In this document: one piece after another, positions 1 to 11,050 of the stretch
Numbering within the stretch: position 1 is the first letter of the stretch
Layout: each line of letters begins with the position of its first letter
Assembly: GCF_902635505.1 (NCBI RefSeq)
Contig: NC_045431.1
Span: 5,380,501 to 5,444,500, forward strand
DNA: 64,000 nucleotides
Direction of reading: 5' to 3'
Source of the DNA: Sarcophilus harrisii
Taxonomy: Eukaryota; Chordata; Mammalia; Dasyuromorphia; Dasyuridae
Notes under the pieces: model-generated
What the model was told of the DNA's origin: nothing
Databases searched by the model: none
What the model saw: only the letters and a program-made list of their open reading frames with translations
Translations under genes and position numbers: made by a program

Positions 1-599
1 TAAATTCAAGATAAACTATCTCCAAGCATCAAAAGTAATACTGAGATCAGTGCAGTTGTATGTCCCAACTCCTCCCTACTCCCTCCCTCCTGCCTGTTAC
101 AAGTTAGGGAGAGATGAGCAGCAATATCAGGACCAAGTACTTAAAACTAATGCTTATAAGCCCTTGAGATACACCCTTGTTTCTGTTCCATTGAAGACGA
201 TCAATAACATTACTCATATTCAAAGGATAGTAAAGTGATTAACATACAACATAAGCAATAGGACAAAAATATCAATCCCTAACTTGCAAAGCTATGCATC
301 AGTTTCAGGATTTTTTCCCCTGAATTTTAGAAGATTAAGTTTGGAGAGTAAGGTTCTCAATAAAATAGGCTGGTAGACTCTGCAGAAAGTTGCATGTGTT
401 GTTAGTAGTTTATTTTGCTCAACTGTTTCTCTTCCATAGAAGGATTTAATGAGGTAGACAGTTACTAAGAAATGACAGAAATGTAAAAAAAAAAAAAAAA
501 AATCACAAGATATTTTCCCCTAGGGATTGAGTTCAAACATTAGTGTCTATTTAAATAGTGTTCTAAATGGCTTATAAATAGTCAATAACATATAGCGTC
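1..599. other. AT-rich DNA, nothing recognised
   Basis: I see no gene or known repeat. There is an A18 run at about 485-502. Confidence 0.5.
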
Positions 600-800
600 A
601 GTAAGAATAAGAGCTCACATTTAGCTCACCCTTTTTGGTTTTCAAAGCATTTTCAAAGCATGTCACAAGTCTGTGAGACTGGTGTTATTAGGTACATTTT
701 ATAGATGTGAAAACTAAAACTCAGAAAGGTACAATGCTTTGCTTAGTGTTGCAAGATGTGCCATGACCAGGACTCAAAGAGCCAACCAAGTGAAATCTTC
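600..800 (+). repeat. MIR-type SINE fragment
   Basis: The order is that of a MIR: tail-like 'gtgttattaggtacatttta', then 'gatgtgaaaactaaaac' and the 'ggactcaaagagcc' end. It is strongly diverged. Confidence 0.6.
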
Positions 801-1274
801 CATTGGAGACAAATTCATTTTTTATAATTGGCTGGTTTTTTAAAAAATGAACTATTTTATGAAGAAAATATATTTTATACAAAAAGAATAAATCCCTCCA
901 TTTTATAGGCTTCCTTTCAAGGGCTTTTCCTCCCCTCTCACCATCTGCATGGCAAAAGGTAATTTAACTTCCCTGGTCAGTTATCCTTTCTGAAAATCCC
1001 GCATTGGCAGGCTTGGAAATGGAAGGAATTTTTCTTAGGGATTAATTCACAGTTCCTCTTAGACTCAAAACTCTGAATATCTTCAGTACACAAGCCAGGG
1101 AATTTGCTTGTTGGAGTCATTTTTTTTTTTTCAAACATAAATTTTAAAAGAAAAGTCTTTAAGAGGCTCCAGATGTCACTCTAACTCTAGGAGAATTATC
1201 ATCAAGTATGTAAACAGATATGCAGAACAACAGGCCCTCCAAACGGGGCATTGTCTTCTTGATGGAGTGAAAAA

Positions 1275-1724
1275 CTCCATTTTTTAAAAGCTTCCATGTT
1301 GAGGAGTTTGCAATTTGCAAATCCATTTCTAAACTTTACCACTGGTTGGCCCCAAAAGAATATCACTTTCAGAACGAAATTGGGAAGGAAAGCATTTTCA
1401 AGCCAGAAAAGAGGCCACCGTAGGACTCATTTCACAAAGACCAGCTGCTTTTCTCAGTGCCTATTAGGACAACTGCAAAGCAACTAGCCTTGACAGAGAG
1501 CCTGTGTGACAGAGTCATTCGGTTTCCAAGAACAAGTTGATATGTCATAGACTGTGTATTGCACATCAAAACACCCAGATGATAAAAATCTCCATTGAAT
1601 ATCTACATCTTTCCTCAAGTGATCTAAGATTTGGAAAGTCATATTTTGGAGGTGCAAACCTGTGGTAAAAATTAGAAACGTTTTTACCAGTTTCAAAGTC
1701 CTAAACATTGAAGCTTTCTTTATT
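1275..1724. repeat. Inverted repeat with ~110-bp diverged arms
   Basis: The plus strand from about 1287 to 1397 and the minus strand from about 1722 to 1612 can be read side by side. Both begin AAAGCTTC(C/A)ATGTT and share TTTCTAA, TTTACCAC and the ATAT(C/G)ACTTTC block in the same order, at roughly 70-75% identity by eye. The spacer is about 215 bp. Translated in one frame, both arms give a similar short peptide containing FTTG. It could be an inverted pair of one old repeat or the ends of a non-autonomous DNA transposon. I do not recognise the family. Confidence 0.6.
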
Positions 1725-1894
1725 GACTTGCATAGTCTGATTAGGAAGAAGATTGCTCATTCGAAGCTGCTTTTGTTCTAGGTATCAATTTTACATAATT
1801 GGTCATCATTCTGAGATTTTCCCATTCACTCCCACCTAACTGGTGGTCAAATGTGTTCATCTGGAGCTGTGTATTTAAAGGAAACCACACAAGG

Positions 1895-2035
1895 GGCCCC
1901 AAACTCTCCTCACAAAAGAGTGTATGCTACCTGGAGGCAGATTTTGTTTCTGTATCACTAGTCCCTGGCAAAGGCCCTGGCACAATAGTAGGTACTTAAA
2001 ATGAAGTTTGTTGAATTGAATTGAAATTAAATTTT
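1895..2035 (+). repeat. L2 LINE 3' end
   Basis: This shows the typical L2 end: a 'tgtatcactagtccctggca' block, then 'cctggcacaatagtaggtac' and 'tgttgaattgaa'. Confidence 0.65.
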
Positions 2036-2257
2036 CCACTTCTTATGGCAGGTATTTTGTCTTTGTCAACAATAAAGTGGGAAATGAGTGTGGACCACAA
2101 CATAGCATTTCCATTCTCTGTTATTGTTTGCTTGTATTTTTGTTTTTCTTCCCAGGTTATTTTTACCTTCTTTCTAAATCTGATTTTTCTTGTGCAGCAA
2201 GGTAACTGTATAAATATATATATACATATATTTAACCTATACTTTAATATATTTAAT

Positions 2258-2396
2258 ATTTATAGGATTACCTGCCATCTGGAGGAGGGGGTGGAGGGAA
2301 GGAGGGGAAAAATCGGAACAGAAGTTTTTGCAAGGGTCAATGTTGAAAAATTTCCCATGCATAAATAAAAAAGCTATAATAATAAAAAAAAAAAAA
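2258..2396 (+). repeat. RTE-derived SINE (marsupial)
   Basis: This is the 3' portion of the marsupial RTE-type SINE: 'taggattacctgccatctgg', a G-rich block, 'gggtcaatgttgaaaaattt' and a tail 'aaaaagctataataat' followed by A13. Confidence 0.75.
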
Positions 2397-2523
2397 GTCT
2401 CTGTCATTTGCACGATAAAATGGAATTCATTTCTATAGGGATTTCCAGATTCCTCCTGAGACATTCAATTTGCTATCTATCATCAACTGCAGGGGGAAAG
2501 TGTATCTCTGTACTATATGCTCC

Positions 2524-2535
2524 TGTGTGTGTGTG

Positions 2536-2577
<42 letters not shown>
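2524..2577. repeat. (TG)n(TA)n microsatellite
   Basis: A short TG run passes into a TA run. More TA-rich sequence with imperfect repeats continues to about 2710. Confidence 0.9.
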
Positions 2578-2949
2578 CTTTGTACTATATATACTCCTAA
2601 TCCAAATTATAGAATAAAATGACCATTTCTCTATTTCTAAGAAATTTACGTATGTTTGCATAGATGGTTTTCTTGTATATATACATATATGTATATACAC
2701 ATATATAGCATACACATATGCTATAATACTTTAAAAATAACAAAGGATGATGTATCATGTTCCAAAAAGATGTATATTTCCCAGCATATGACAGTACTAT
2801 ATCAGACCTTTAAAAAATAAAAAAGTTTCATTTTCCAGATCCATTGGTACCAGCCTTTACTTTTAGATGATGTTGTGTAGTGTTCATAAATCCACTTAAA
2901 TCATTCATTTAAAAAAAATCTTTAAGATAGACATCAACTAATCATTATT

Positions 2950-3480
2950 GAGAACAGCAAGGCTAGAGTTCTTTTATCACTGTACTAATCTATCAGTGGT
3001 AGCTTGGGAAAAGGGGGTTGGCAATAAATGCAAAATGACAACAGGAGACAGGTTCAGAGAAACCTGGGAAGATTTGTGTGAACTGATTCAGAGAGATATG
3101 AACAGAATCAGGAGAACCATACAGAGAGTAACACTATTGTAAAGATAAAAAATTCAGAAAGACTTAGGAATTCAGATCAATGCCATGACTATGACTCCAG
3201 AAGACCAAAGGCAATGCATGCTATGAACTTCCTCACAAAGAGATGGCAGATTTGAAGTGCAGCATGAGACATACTTTTCCAGGCTGTGTATGAATTTGTT
3301 TTGATTCACTATGTTTGTTGATTTCAAAGTTTTTCCCTCTCTGTCTCCCCATTCCAAGTTCAGGGAGGAATGTGAAGTGAGAGAAAAGAAAAGCTAGTAA
3401 TAATGTGGCCAAAAAAAAAAAAGCTTCATTGAAGATTTTTTTAGAATGCTAGAAGAATTCGTGGACAAATAAAACCAAGA
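2950..3480 (+). repeat. L1-type LINE 3' end fragment
   Basis: The order 'agaaacctgggaagatttgt', 'aactgattcagagagatatg', 'gaacagaatcaggagaacc', then a CAGAAAG...TTTGTTTTGATT block, is that of the abundant marsupial L1 3' end. It is diverged and not full length. Confidence 0.7.
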
Positions 3481-3489
3481 TTAGAAGGA

Positions 3490-4440
3490 AAATAGAAAAT
3501 TGGGGGACATTTTTACAGACAGTTCCTTGGATAAAAATTTCATATCTCAAATACATAGAGAATGTTGTGAAATTTATAAGAATATGAGTCATTCCCCAAT
3601 TGACAAATGGTCAAAGGATATAAAAAGATAATTTGTGGATGAAGATATCAAAGTTAGATGTAACCATGTGGGGGGAAATGTTTTAAAACATTATTGATTA
3701 GAGAAAGGCAAATTAAAACAACTTTAAAATATCCTATCAGATTGGCTAAAAATGATAGAAAGGGAAAATGACAAATGATGGAAGGGATGTGGAGAAAATG
3801 GGACCCGAATGCACTGTTGGTGAAACTGAAGACTGATCCAACCATTTTGGAGAACAATTTGGAATTATGCCCAAAGAGGTGTAAAAGTGTGTAAACAGTA
3901 CCGCTATTGGGTATATTCCCCAGAGTGGTCAGGGAAAAAGGAAAAGAACCTCTATGTTCTAAAATATTTATAACAGATTTTGTTTTGGTAGCAGAAAGCT
4001 GGAAAATAAGGGAATGACATCAATTAGGCTAAACAGGTTGTGATCTATAATTGTGATGAAATACTACTGTATTATAAGAAATGAAGAACAGGTTGTTTTG
4101 AGAAAAACATGGGAAGACTTGTATGAAATAACAAAGAGCGAAATAAGTAGAACAGAGAATGTTGTACACAGGAACGGCAGTATTGTTCAAAGAATAATTG
4201 TGAAGAACTAAGCTTTTCTTAGTATTATAAATATTCAAATTGACTACAAAGGACTTATTAAGGAAGATGTTATCCATTTCCAGAGAAAGAGCTGATAAAT
4301 AGAAGTATTCATAGTATGGTTTTATATATGGGTGTATATCTGGTGGCCTTTTCTAGTGTGGTTTAGGAAGACAGGGTGGAGGAAAAGAAGGAGATAGCCC
4401 AAAACTTAAAAAACACACACACACACACACACAGTAAAAT
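3490..4440 (+). repeat. L1 LINE 3' region, marsupial type
   Basis: Recognisable blocks in order are 'cattccccaattgacaaatg', 'gcaaattaaaacaact', 'tcagattggctaaaaatga', 'ctgatccaaccattttggag', 'ggaatactactg'-like and 'gaaataagtagaacagagaa'. It ends in an (AC)n tail at about 4409-4432. It covers the end of L1 only, so it is a 5'-truncated insertion. Confidence 0.8.
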
Positions 4441-5559
4441 TGAATTGAAAAATGCCTTTAAAACCACAATAAAATAAAATAAACTGCACAGATAAGAATA
4501 GAAGGAAGTTTAGAAGAAAAGGCAGAGAGGCAGGACGGTTTTGAAAAATAATATTTTTAATTTATTAAATCCTTTTTTAAAAAGCAAATTATGCAACAGA
4601 ATTCATGGTTTCCATATAATCATTTTTATTTTCTAGTTTGCATATGAAAACATTTATGCTTATTAATTTATATGTTTATTAATTTCAGGATATAAAATTT
4701 GTTTTGAAAAAGAAAGAAGAGGGTAAATGATATGAAAGTTTGGAAGGAGGGAAGTCTTGAATGTTTACATTTAATTCCAATCCTTCATTAAAATAGTGAC
4801 TTTTCTAACTTAAAGCTACTCTGTGAATCTCAGCTGTTTCCTTTACAACTCATGCAAAATAATCTGTTTTTGTATAATTAGATTCTTTCAGTTCTTTTTC
4901 TGAACTTTTTAAAAACTTCCTTTCTATGGAGTGATGTGTTTCTAGATACCTCATTAGTCTATTTCAATTATTTTTAAATTTGATTGAAAAAATGGCTGTA
5001 GACATTAATAGATTAGCAATAAGGGGCTCATTGTATGTTGGGGAATTATTTTTACCAGGATGCTAGTATTGGAATTGACAAAAAGACTAAGTAAATTCTT
5101 ACTTGAATTGCTGAATTCAATGAATCCTGAAATTCTATGACTCTAAGCAATCCACCGAGACAGCTTCAATGCAGTTTCCACATTGGTCCGATAAATAGCT
5201 AAAATATAGGCAAATATAGTCATTGAATCCCCCAGATATGATGATGGGCTCACCATCTGGCCTCGGGGGGAAAAAAAATCCTTTGGTCACTGAGAAGAGA
5301 CTAGAAGAGCATTTACTGTGGCATGGAAGAGCCCCGTGTGCCAGGGACGCTGTAGGAGAGAACGCGAGGTTTGTCTGTGAGGAAAACTTCCACTTGGACA
5401 ATGTAAGCTGGATCCTTTAGTTTCTGCAAACCCCCGACAGATGCAGGGTTCCCAAAGAAGTCAGTGGGAGTTCAATGGCTGCGTAAGGCATACAAATACA
5501 GCCCAAGCAGGCCCATAAAAGCCAGGAAATGAAAAAGTTAAAGTTCTCATGGTGTGTTA
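4441..5559. other. AT-rich intergenic DNA, nothing recognised
   Basis: I found no gene or clear repeat. Open frames near 5135-5420 are short, overlap on both strands and match no family I know. Confidence 0.5.
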
Positions 5560-6050
5560 ATGTGCCCACAAATGTACCTACTTTATACATTTAACAGCTC
5601 ATGTAGTAATGAAAAATGCCATGTAGAACATATCTGCATGTGCAGTGTGGGCTAATTAACATGCTATATGAGTTCCTTAATTGTTGCAGTCTCTGTATTT
5701 CAGTTAGTTTAACAATTTGCAAAGTGTTTTATATGAATAGAGCCTTTCTTTTTGTATCGAGTGGCAATCCTAAAACGCTGAGGAAAAATATGAATAAGAA
5801 AACTCCGAATGTTCCCATCTCATATTCTAATGAGAAGAGTGTAATTCTCTTGATTTCCAGCTGTCAGAGAGCACGGGGCTCAGGATCACTGAGTCACTTA
5901 AGTTGTTGGAAGAGTAAAAAGAGCATTTCCAATGCAACCCAATCCTTTGCCAGCTATTCTGGGCTTTTAGGATATTCACCCAACAGGCAGCATTGAGGAC
6001 CGATCGGACACCAAGTTTGGAATTGTAAAATTCAGGCATTTTTGAGTTAT
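5560..6050. promoter_or_regulatory. Candidate conserved noncoding element
   Basis: This is a non-repetitive, moderately AT-rich stretch with homeobox-type sites (GCTAATTAAC near 5650, CCTTAATTG near 5675), just outside a CpG island and lacking mobile-element signs. The call is a guess from composition and motif content; conservation cannot be seen from one sequence. Confidence 0.3.
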
Positions 6051-6239
6051 AAAAAAAAGGGAGGGTGGAGAGAAGCGGTGGAAAGAGAGGAAAGTCTTGA
6101 ATTTTAAAGTTCTCATTATTACCGACATAAAACTCTGAGGTTTGGGGTTTGCTTCGTTTATTTGTTTTTCTAGAACTAAAAGGCGACTGCAGAGATTTTC
6201 CCCCTCAATCTTTCATAAGCATCTTTAAGCTTAAGGAAA

Positions 6240-6757
6240 AAAAGGTGAGGAGATGGCAGATCCAGGGCAGGAGCCACACGGGGGCATTGGGGGCGCCCCC
6301 TTTGGGGACATCCTGCTCGAGGCGGAGCCACTTTCCCCGTTCCACGTCCTAGGACCGTTCCCAGGGGCGCCCTTGGCACACAATTCCCGCTTTCAGTCCT
6401 GAAAGGGAAGGCGCTTCTCTCTGCTTGGCAGTGAATGCTAATGCAAATGCGTCTGAGCAGCAGCACCCAGGGATCATCTCTGCATCCCCCCTCATTGCCC
6501 GCCTGCTCGCGCTCGCATTCGGGGAAGTGCATTTTCGGGGCAGCCCCGAAGTGGCCCCGCTTCCAGGATCCCGGGCTCTCCCTGCCTAGGCCCGCTCGGC
6601 CCCGCGGCCTCCCCACAGGTGGGAGGGTCCAAGGCCGAGTCCTCCTGCGGGGCCGGCTTCTGTCTCCCAACTCCCCGGAGGGACTTGCCCTTTTCTCCCC
6701 GGGTCCCCGTAGGCCGGCCCTGCCTCGCTGCTGCTGGGGGGCGGCTGAGTCACGGAC

Positions 6758-6810
<53 letters not shown>

Positions 6811-7990
6811 AAGAAGCATTGTATGCTCCCTCCGGGCGGGAGCTTGCCCCGGCTGCCCCCTGATCTCTAAAGCCAGAAGGAGACTCGGTGCTCGGGAGGC
6901 CGAAGGCCGGACTCGGCCCTCGCCCTGTGCCCCGGGGGATCTTCACCTGAAGTCTCCGAAAGTAGGTGCTGGTCACTGTATTCCAGCCTCCTCGGCTGCT
7001 TTTCCAAAGCGCATCTTTCAGGCCTTTCCCGGCGTTCTTCGGGGGAAGAACCTCCAGCTTTCGCCCCTGCCCGAGGGCTCCGGGATTGAGAAGCCCTCGG
7101 TTTCCGCGCTCCGTGAGCCGGGCAGGAGCAGGGCCCGCGGAGACGAGCGGCGGGGCAGGCGAGGCGGTGCACGGCCCACCGCGAGCCGAGGGGCTCGAGC
7201 TCCCGGCCCAGCGCTCAGGCCGCAGCCGGGGAGGGCTGCAATGGGGCGAGCCCTGGCCACTCGGCGGCCTGGCCCCCAGCTCGGGAGGAGGGCAGCCCGA
7301 TGCCCCGGGCCTGCGGCCCGCCGGCACCGAGCAGCTGGGGCGGCCGCGGGCCCTCGGCCCGGCCTGGGCCCACTCTTGGGAGCCCAGGGCGGTCCCGGCG
7401 CCCCCGCCCCGGGGAGGCTCCGGCTCCGGCCAGAACCCGGGGTCCAGGCCAAGGGGGAAGCCACTTCAGCCCGGGCTTGGCCCGTCGGGCCATTTCTAGG
7501 GAAGGCGGAACCGAGACGAGGCGCCATCGTCTGCGGCCCTGCAGGGAGCCCCAGTTCCTCCAGCTGTGAAATGGCGAGGTCAGCTGGGGCCCCCCATGAT
7601 CCAGCGTCCTCCCGAGCTCCCGGGATCGGGGCAGTGCTCCCCCAAACTCCCCCTCCCTTACGGGGCCTGTTCTACAGCGCTCTCGGATGGCCCCGAATGG
7701 CCGCCGGCCTCGAGTCCTTGCGCCAGAGACCTCGATTCAAACGCGGGCTCCGCTACCAACAAGCCGCGGGACCCCGAGCCAGGCCCAGCTCAGTATCCTG
7801 TCCCGGGCGCCGCCGTCCGCCCTGCGCCTTGCGCCCACCGAGGCTCCGCGGACCTCACGACCCCACGGGTGGAAGGGCCGAGGCGCTCGGGCCGCTGCCT
7901 TGCTCCTTGGGTCTCCCCGGCCTCTCCTCGCCGGGTCTCCCGCCTCCGGTTTGGTTTTCTGGCTTTGCCAGTAGCCCCCCGACTCTAGTC
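6240..7990. promoter_or_regulatory. CpG island with no recognised gene
   Basis: This is about 1.7 kb of CpG-dense DNA in an otherwise AT-rich region about 29 kb downstream of NKX3-2. The long open frames on both strands (up to about 500 codons) are Pro/Arg/Gly/Ala-rich and overlap one another, as expected from composition. None resembles the start of RAB28, the expected next gene. It could be the promoter of an unannotated noncoding transcript or a distal regulatory island. Confidence 0.6.
6760..6808. repeat. (GT)24 microsatellite
   Basis: Uninterrupted GT repeat within the CpG island. Confidence 0.95.
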
Positions 7991-7994
7991 TTCC

Positions 7995-8370
7995 CAAACC
8001 TCGGAGAGGACTCCTCTTCTCCCCTCCCCTTTCCTCTTCTTCCCTTCTCTTCTCTCACACTGTCCGTCCCTCTCTCCTGTCCTTGCCCCTCCCCTGGTCT
8101 TCTCCCCTTTCCTGCTTCCCTTCCCCTGCTCCTCTCCCCTGCCCTCCTTCCCCTCCCCGATCCTCATCCCTGCCCTCTCTCCGCCCTTCCTCCTCCCCTC
8201 CCCTGGTCCTCTCCCTTCCCTCTCCTCTCCCCTGCTCTCTCCCCTCCCCGGCTGGTCCTCTCTCATTCCCCCATCCCCTGAACCTCTCCCCTGCTCTCTC
8301 TCCTCCCCCAGCCTCCACTTTCTCGGGTCCTCTCCCCGTCCCCTTCCCTCCTTCCCTCCTTCTCCTCCCC
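7995..8370. repeat. Polypyrimidine (C/T) tract
   Basis: About 375 bp are almost purely C and T on the plus strand, built of CCCCT and CCTTCC variants. It abuts the CpG island. Confidence 0.85.
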
Positions 8371-8714
8371 GAGCCGGCTTTATTTTTGTTTTTTAACCGG
8401 GGTGGCTCTTCCCCCGCCTAGAAATGGAACCCGGGAAAGCAGAGACACCGACTGGCTTACTCTCGGCAAGACAGCCAGACGCCCAGGGTGCTCCCCATAA
8501 TTGACCAGATGTTGCTAATCCAAAAAGCTGGTTTTGCAGCGGCCCCACGGGACCGGCCCGAGTAAAGAAACATTTAGGGAGCGCCTGGTGTATGCGGCTA
8601 AAGCGTGGGGAGGGGGCGTGCTGAGGGGGCGGGCTGAGGAGCAAGCAGAAAGAAAAAGAAAACCGAACAGTGTTGGGCCCGAGGGATTTGCTGATGGAGA
8701 AGAGGAGGAGGGAG

Positions 8715-8930
8715 GTCAGCTGACAGGTACAGAGCACACAGTAGGTGCTAAACTTGCAGTTAGGATCTATCTGGTTCTCACAACAACCTGGAAGGCAGGT
8801 GCTATTATGACCCTCATTTTACAGATGAGGAAACTGAGGCAGAGATGAAGGGACTTGTTCAGGGTCACACCAAGTGTCTGAGAGCCCTCTGGGCTCTGTC
8901 CGCACTCCACCTAGCTGCCCTACCTGGTGC
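8715..8930 (+). repeat. MIR SINE
   Basis: The MIR core and tail are clear: 'ggttctcacaacaacctgg', 'ccctcattttacagatgagg', 'aaactgaggcagagatga' and 'ttgttcagggtcacacc'. Well preserved. Confidence 0.85.
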
Positions 8931-9750
8931 CGGGGATGCAATGACCACGTCCACTATTATTGTCATCACAACATCAACAACATGCAGATACTTGGAAGTA
9001 GAATGTGACGGGCACAAAGGCCGGTGTTTGGCGGGGAGAGTCCCCGCTGATGTGGAGGGAGCAGGGAGGGCCGCTCCAAGGAGTTCCCGGTTCCCACCTT
9101 GAAGGAAGAGAGATTTCAACAGGTAGAGGAGAGGGGAAATTACCTTGCAGGCAGCCAAAGGGAACCACGGCAGGAAGGCAGGAGGCAGGAGGGCCAGACA
9201 GCATCTGGAACCAGTTTGGCTGGAAGTGAAGGGGAAAAGGGATCGGATTAAAGAGGATTGGAAGGGAAGCTCCGGGCGCACTGGGAAGGGGCTGCGAGTG
9301 CAGGCCCAGGAGCTTGGACAAGATGATAAGAAGCTATCGCGGGGCTTCCGTCAAGGCCGGGATCTGAGTAGGCCCCTGCCCGGGGTGTGAATGTGCGTTT
9401 TCTTGGTCCCCGGACAGGTTTGGACAAGCTCGCCTCAGCACTAGCGTGATCACCCACGGCCTGCCATCCTTCTGCAGACTCCAAGCCCGCTCAACCCCAA
9501 TGGGTAATTCAGTCAATAAAAGGCAGAAACCCGGCTGGCTCCCAGGTGGCTCGAGCTCTCTTTCACTTGGGCCAGCGTTCTCCTGGTGAGGCCTGAGGAA
9601 TCGACTCCTCCGAGGAACACCTTTCATCCCCTGGGGTCAGACCTGGGAAGCCTTGAATAAAATTTCCAGGAGGGCCCTCATATAGTCTGTGCTCCAAACT
9701 ATTCATTTGTAATGGTGGGGAAAGCGCTGGATCAGAAACAGGAGGAGTAG
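8931..9750. other. Intergenic DNA, nothing recognised
   Basis: GC-moderate sequence without a gene. Short open frames on both strands match no known protein. Confidence 0.45.
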
Positions 9751-9754
9751 AAAT

Positions 9755-9990
9755 TGAGAAGGGGCAGCTCTGTGGTGCCACAGGGAGAGTGCTGGGTCTG
9801 GAGCCAGAAAGACCTGGATTCAAATCAACCTCAATCCCTTAACCCTGCGTGCCTCAGTTTCTCCACCTGTAAAATGTGCTAGAGAAGGAAATGACAAACC
9901 ACTCCAGTATCTTTGCAGAGAAAACCCCAAATGGGATCACAGAGAGTCGCACAGGGATGAAGTGACTGCACAGCAGCAAGGAATTCACTG
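9755..9990 (+). repeat. tRNA-derived marsupial SINE
   Basis: It has a head 'gggcagctctgtggtgccac', then 'gacctggattcaaat', 'tgcctcagtttctcc', and the marsupial body 'gaaggaaatgacaaacc' and 'actccagtatctttgc'. It looks nearly full length. Confidence 0.8.
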
Positions 9991-9999
9991 GGTGAAAAT

Positions 10000-10300
10000 A
10001 GAGAATATTCCCACCGTAAGGAAGAAGATGAGCAAATGCAGCAGAGCTATGAGCCGTGGGTCAGGGGAGAGAGAGTTGCTCCATTTCACATGGAAGAGAG
10101 GAATATGAACTAATTAAGGGAAAAAGTAGAGTGCCGCCTGGTTGTAGAAAGACTTGAAGGTCAAGAAGAAAAATTTAAATTTTACTGGAGAGGCAATAGG
10201 GAGTCATAGAATATCTTTGAGCAAAGGAGCAATAGGTGACCGTGTTATTCTGGCACTGGCACGAAGCTTCAATTACAGGAAGAGAGAATGGAGGCTGGAA
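10000..10300 (+). repeat. Old interspersed repeat, family unresolved
   Basis: The pattern 'ttttactggagaggcaatag', 'ggagtcatagaatatctttg', 'agcaaaggagcaatag' is shared with many mammalian interspersed copies, but I cannot name the family with confidence. Confidence 0.4.
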
Positions 10301-10480
10301 TATAGTTCATAGAACATTGGATACGGAACCAGGATTCCAATCCCTCCCTGAGCATGATGAGCTGTGTGATTCTCGCTAAGTCACAACCATTTTTGTCTTC
10401 AATTTGCGCATCTTTAAAATGAGAGGGTTGCACATGGGGACCTCGAAGGTCTTCCAGCTCTAAATCTAAAACCCTATAGC
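10300..10480 (+). repeat. MIR SINE
   Basis: MIR order: 'agctgtgtgattctcgctaa', 'ttgcgcatctttaaaatgag', 'gaaggtcttccagctctaaa'. Confidence 0.7.
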
Positions 10481-10696
10481 CTGTCTGCAGGTGCTAGGTA
10501 ATAAGGGTCCATACTGGAGCATTGGGGGCGGGAGTGGAAACAGGTGTGAGCGCTGTTCACAGAGTTCACAGGGAGAGGGGAGATTGGGAGATAATGTCAA
10601 CATTGTAAATACAGGAGGACCAGGGAAAGCAGTGAGTGGGACAAGTAGAGAGGCAAAGAAGTAGGAATAATAGTTACCATTCCTATTGATATCATT

Positions 10697-10790
10697 CTCT
10701 TTTTTTCCCTGAGGCAATTGGGGTTAAGTGACTTGCCCAGGGTCACACAGACAGGAAGTGTGAAGTGTCTGAGACCGGATTTGATTATTG
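10697..10790 (-). repeat. WALLSI/WSINE-type SINE fragment
   Basis: On the plus strand 'ctgaggcaattggggttaag', 'tgacttgcccagggtcacac' and 'gtgtctgagaccggattt' are the reverse complement of the 3' part of the marsupial tRNA-SINE. Confidence 0.85.
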
Positions 10791-10951
10791 ATATTTTTTT
10801 TAAAAACTCACAAAGAAATATGCCCTAAATTAAAATCTATTCCTTCCTACCAGTTTCAGAGGACAAGGTGGACTTCCTTCTTGGAAAGGCTAACCTTTTT
10901 TATATGTAGCCTTGAGCTTATACACTCCCATGTTCTCTCCAGGTTTTTGCT

Positions 10952-10952
10952 C

Positions 10953-11024
<72 letters not shown>

Positions 11025-11050
11025 GTGTCTGTGTGTGTGTGTGTGTATAA
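10952..11050. repeat. (CT)n(GT)n compound microsatellite
   Basis: A CT run with one interruption passes into TG at about 11025-11046 and then into a short TA stretch. Confidence 0.95.

Noticed and set aside
6176-8281. Long open frames on both strands of the 6-8 kb CpG island (up to 506 codons)
   Set aside because: They include GT-repeat translations (CVCVCV/THTHTH), overlap in several frames, and show no conserved domain. GC-rich DNA rarely contains stops.
9755-9990. Possible tRNA gene from the SINE head
   Set aside because: The head is part of a dispersed SINE with its marsupial body and tail; it does not form an intact tRNA by eye.
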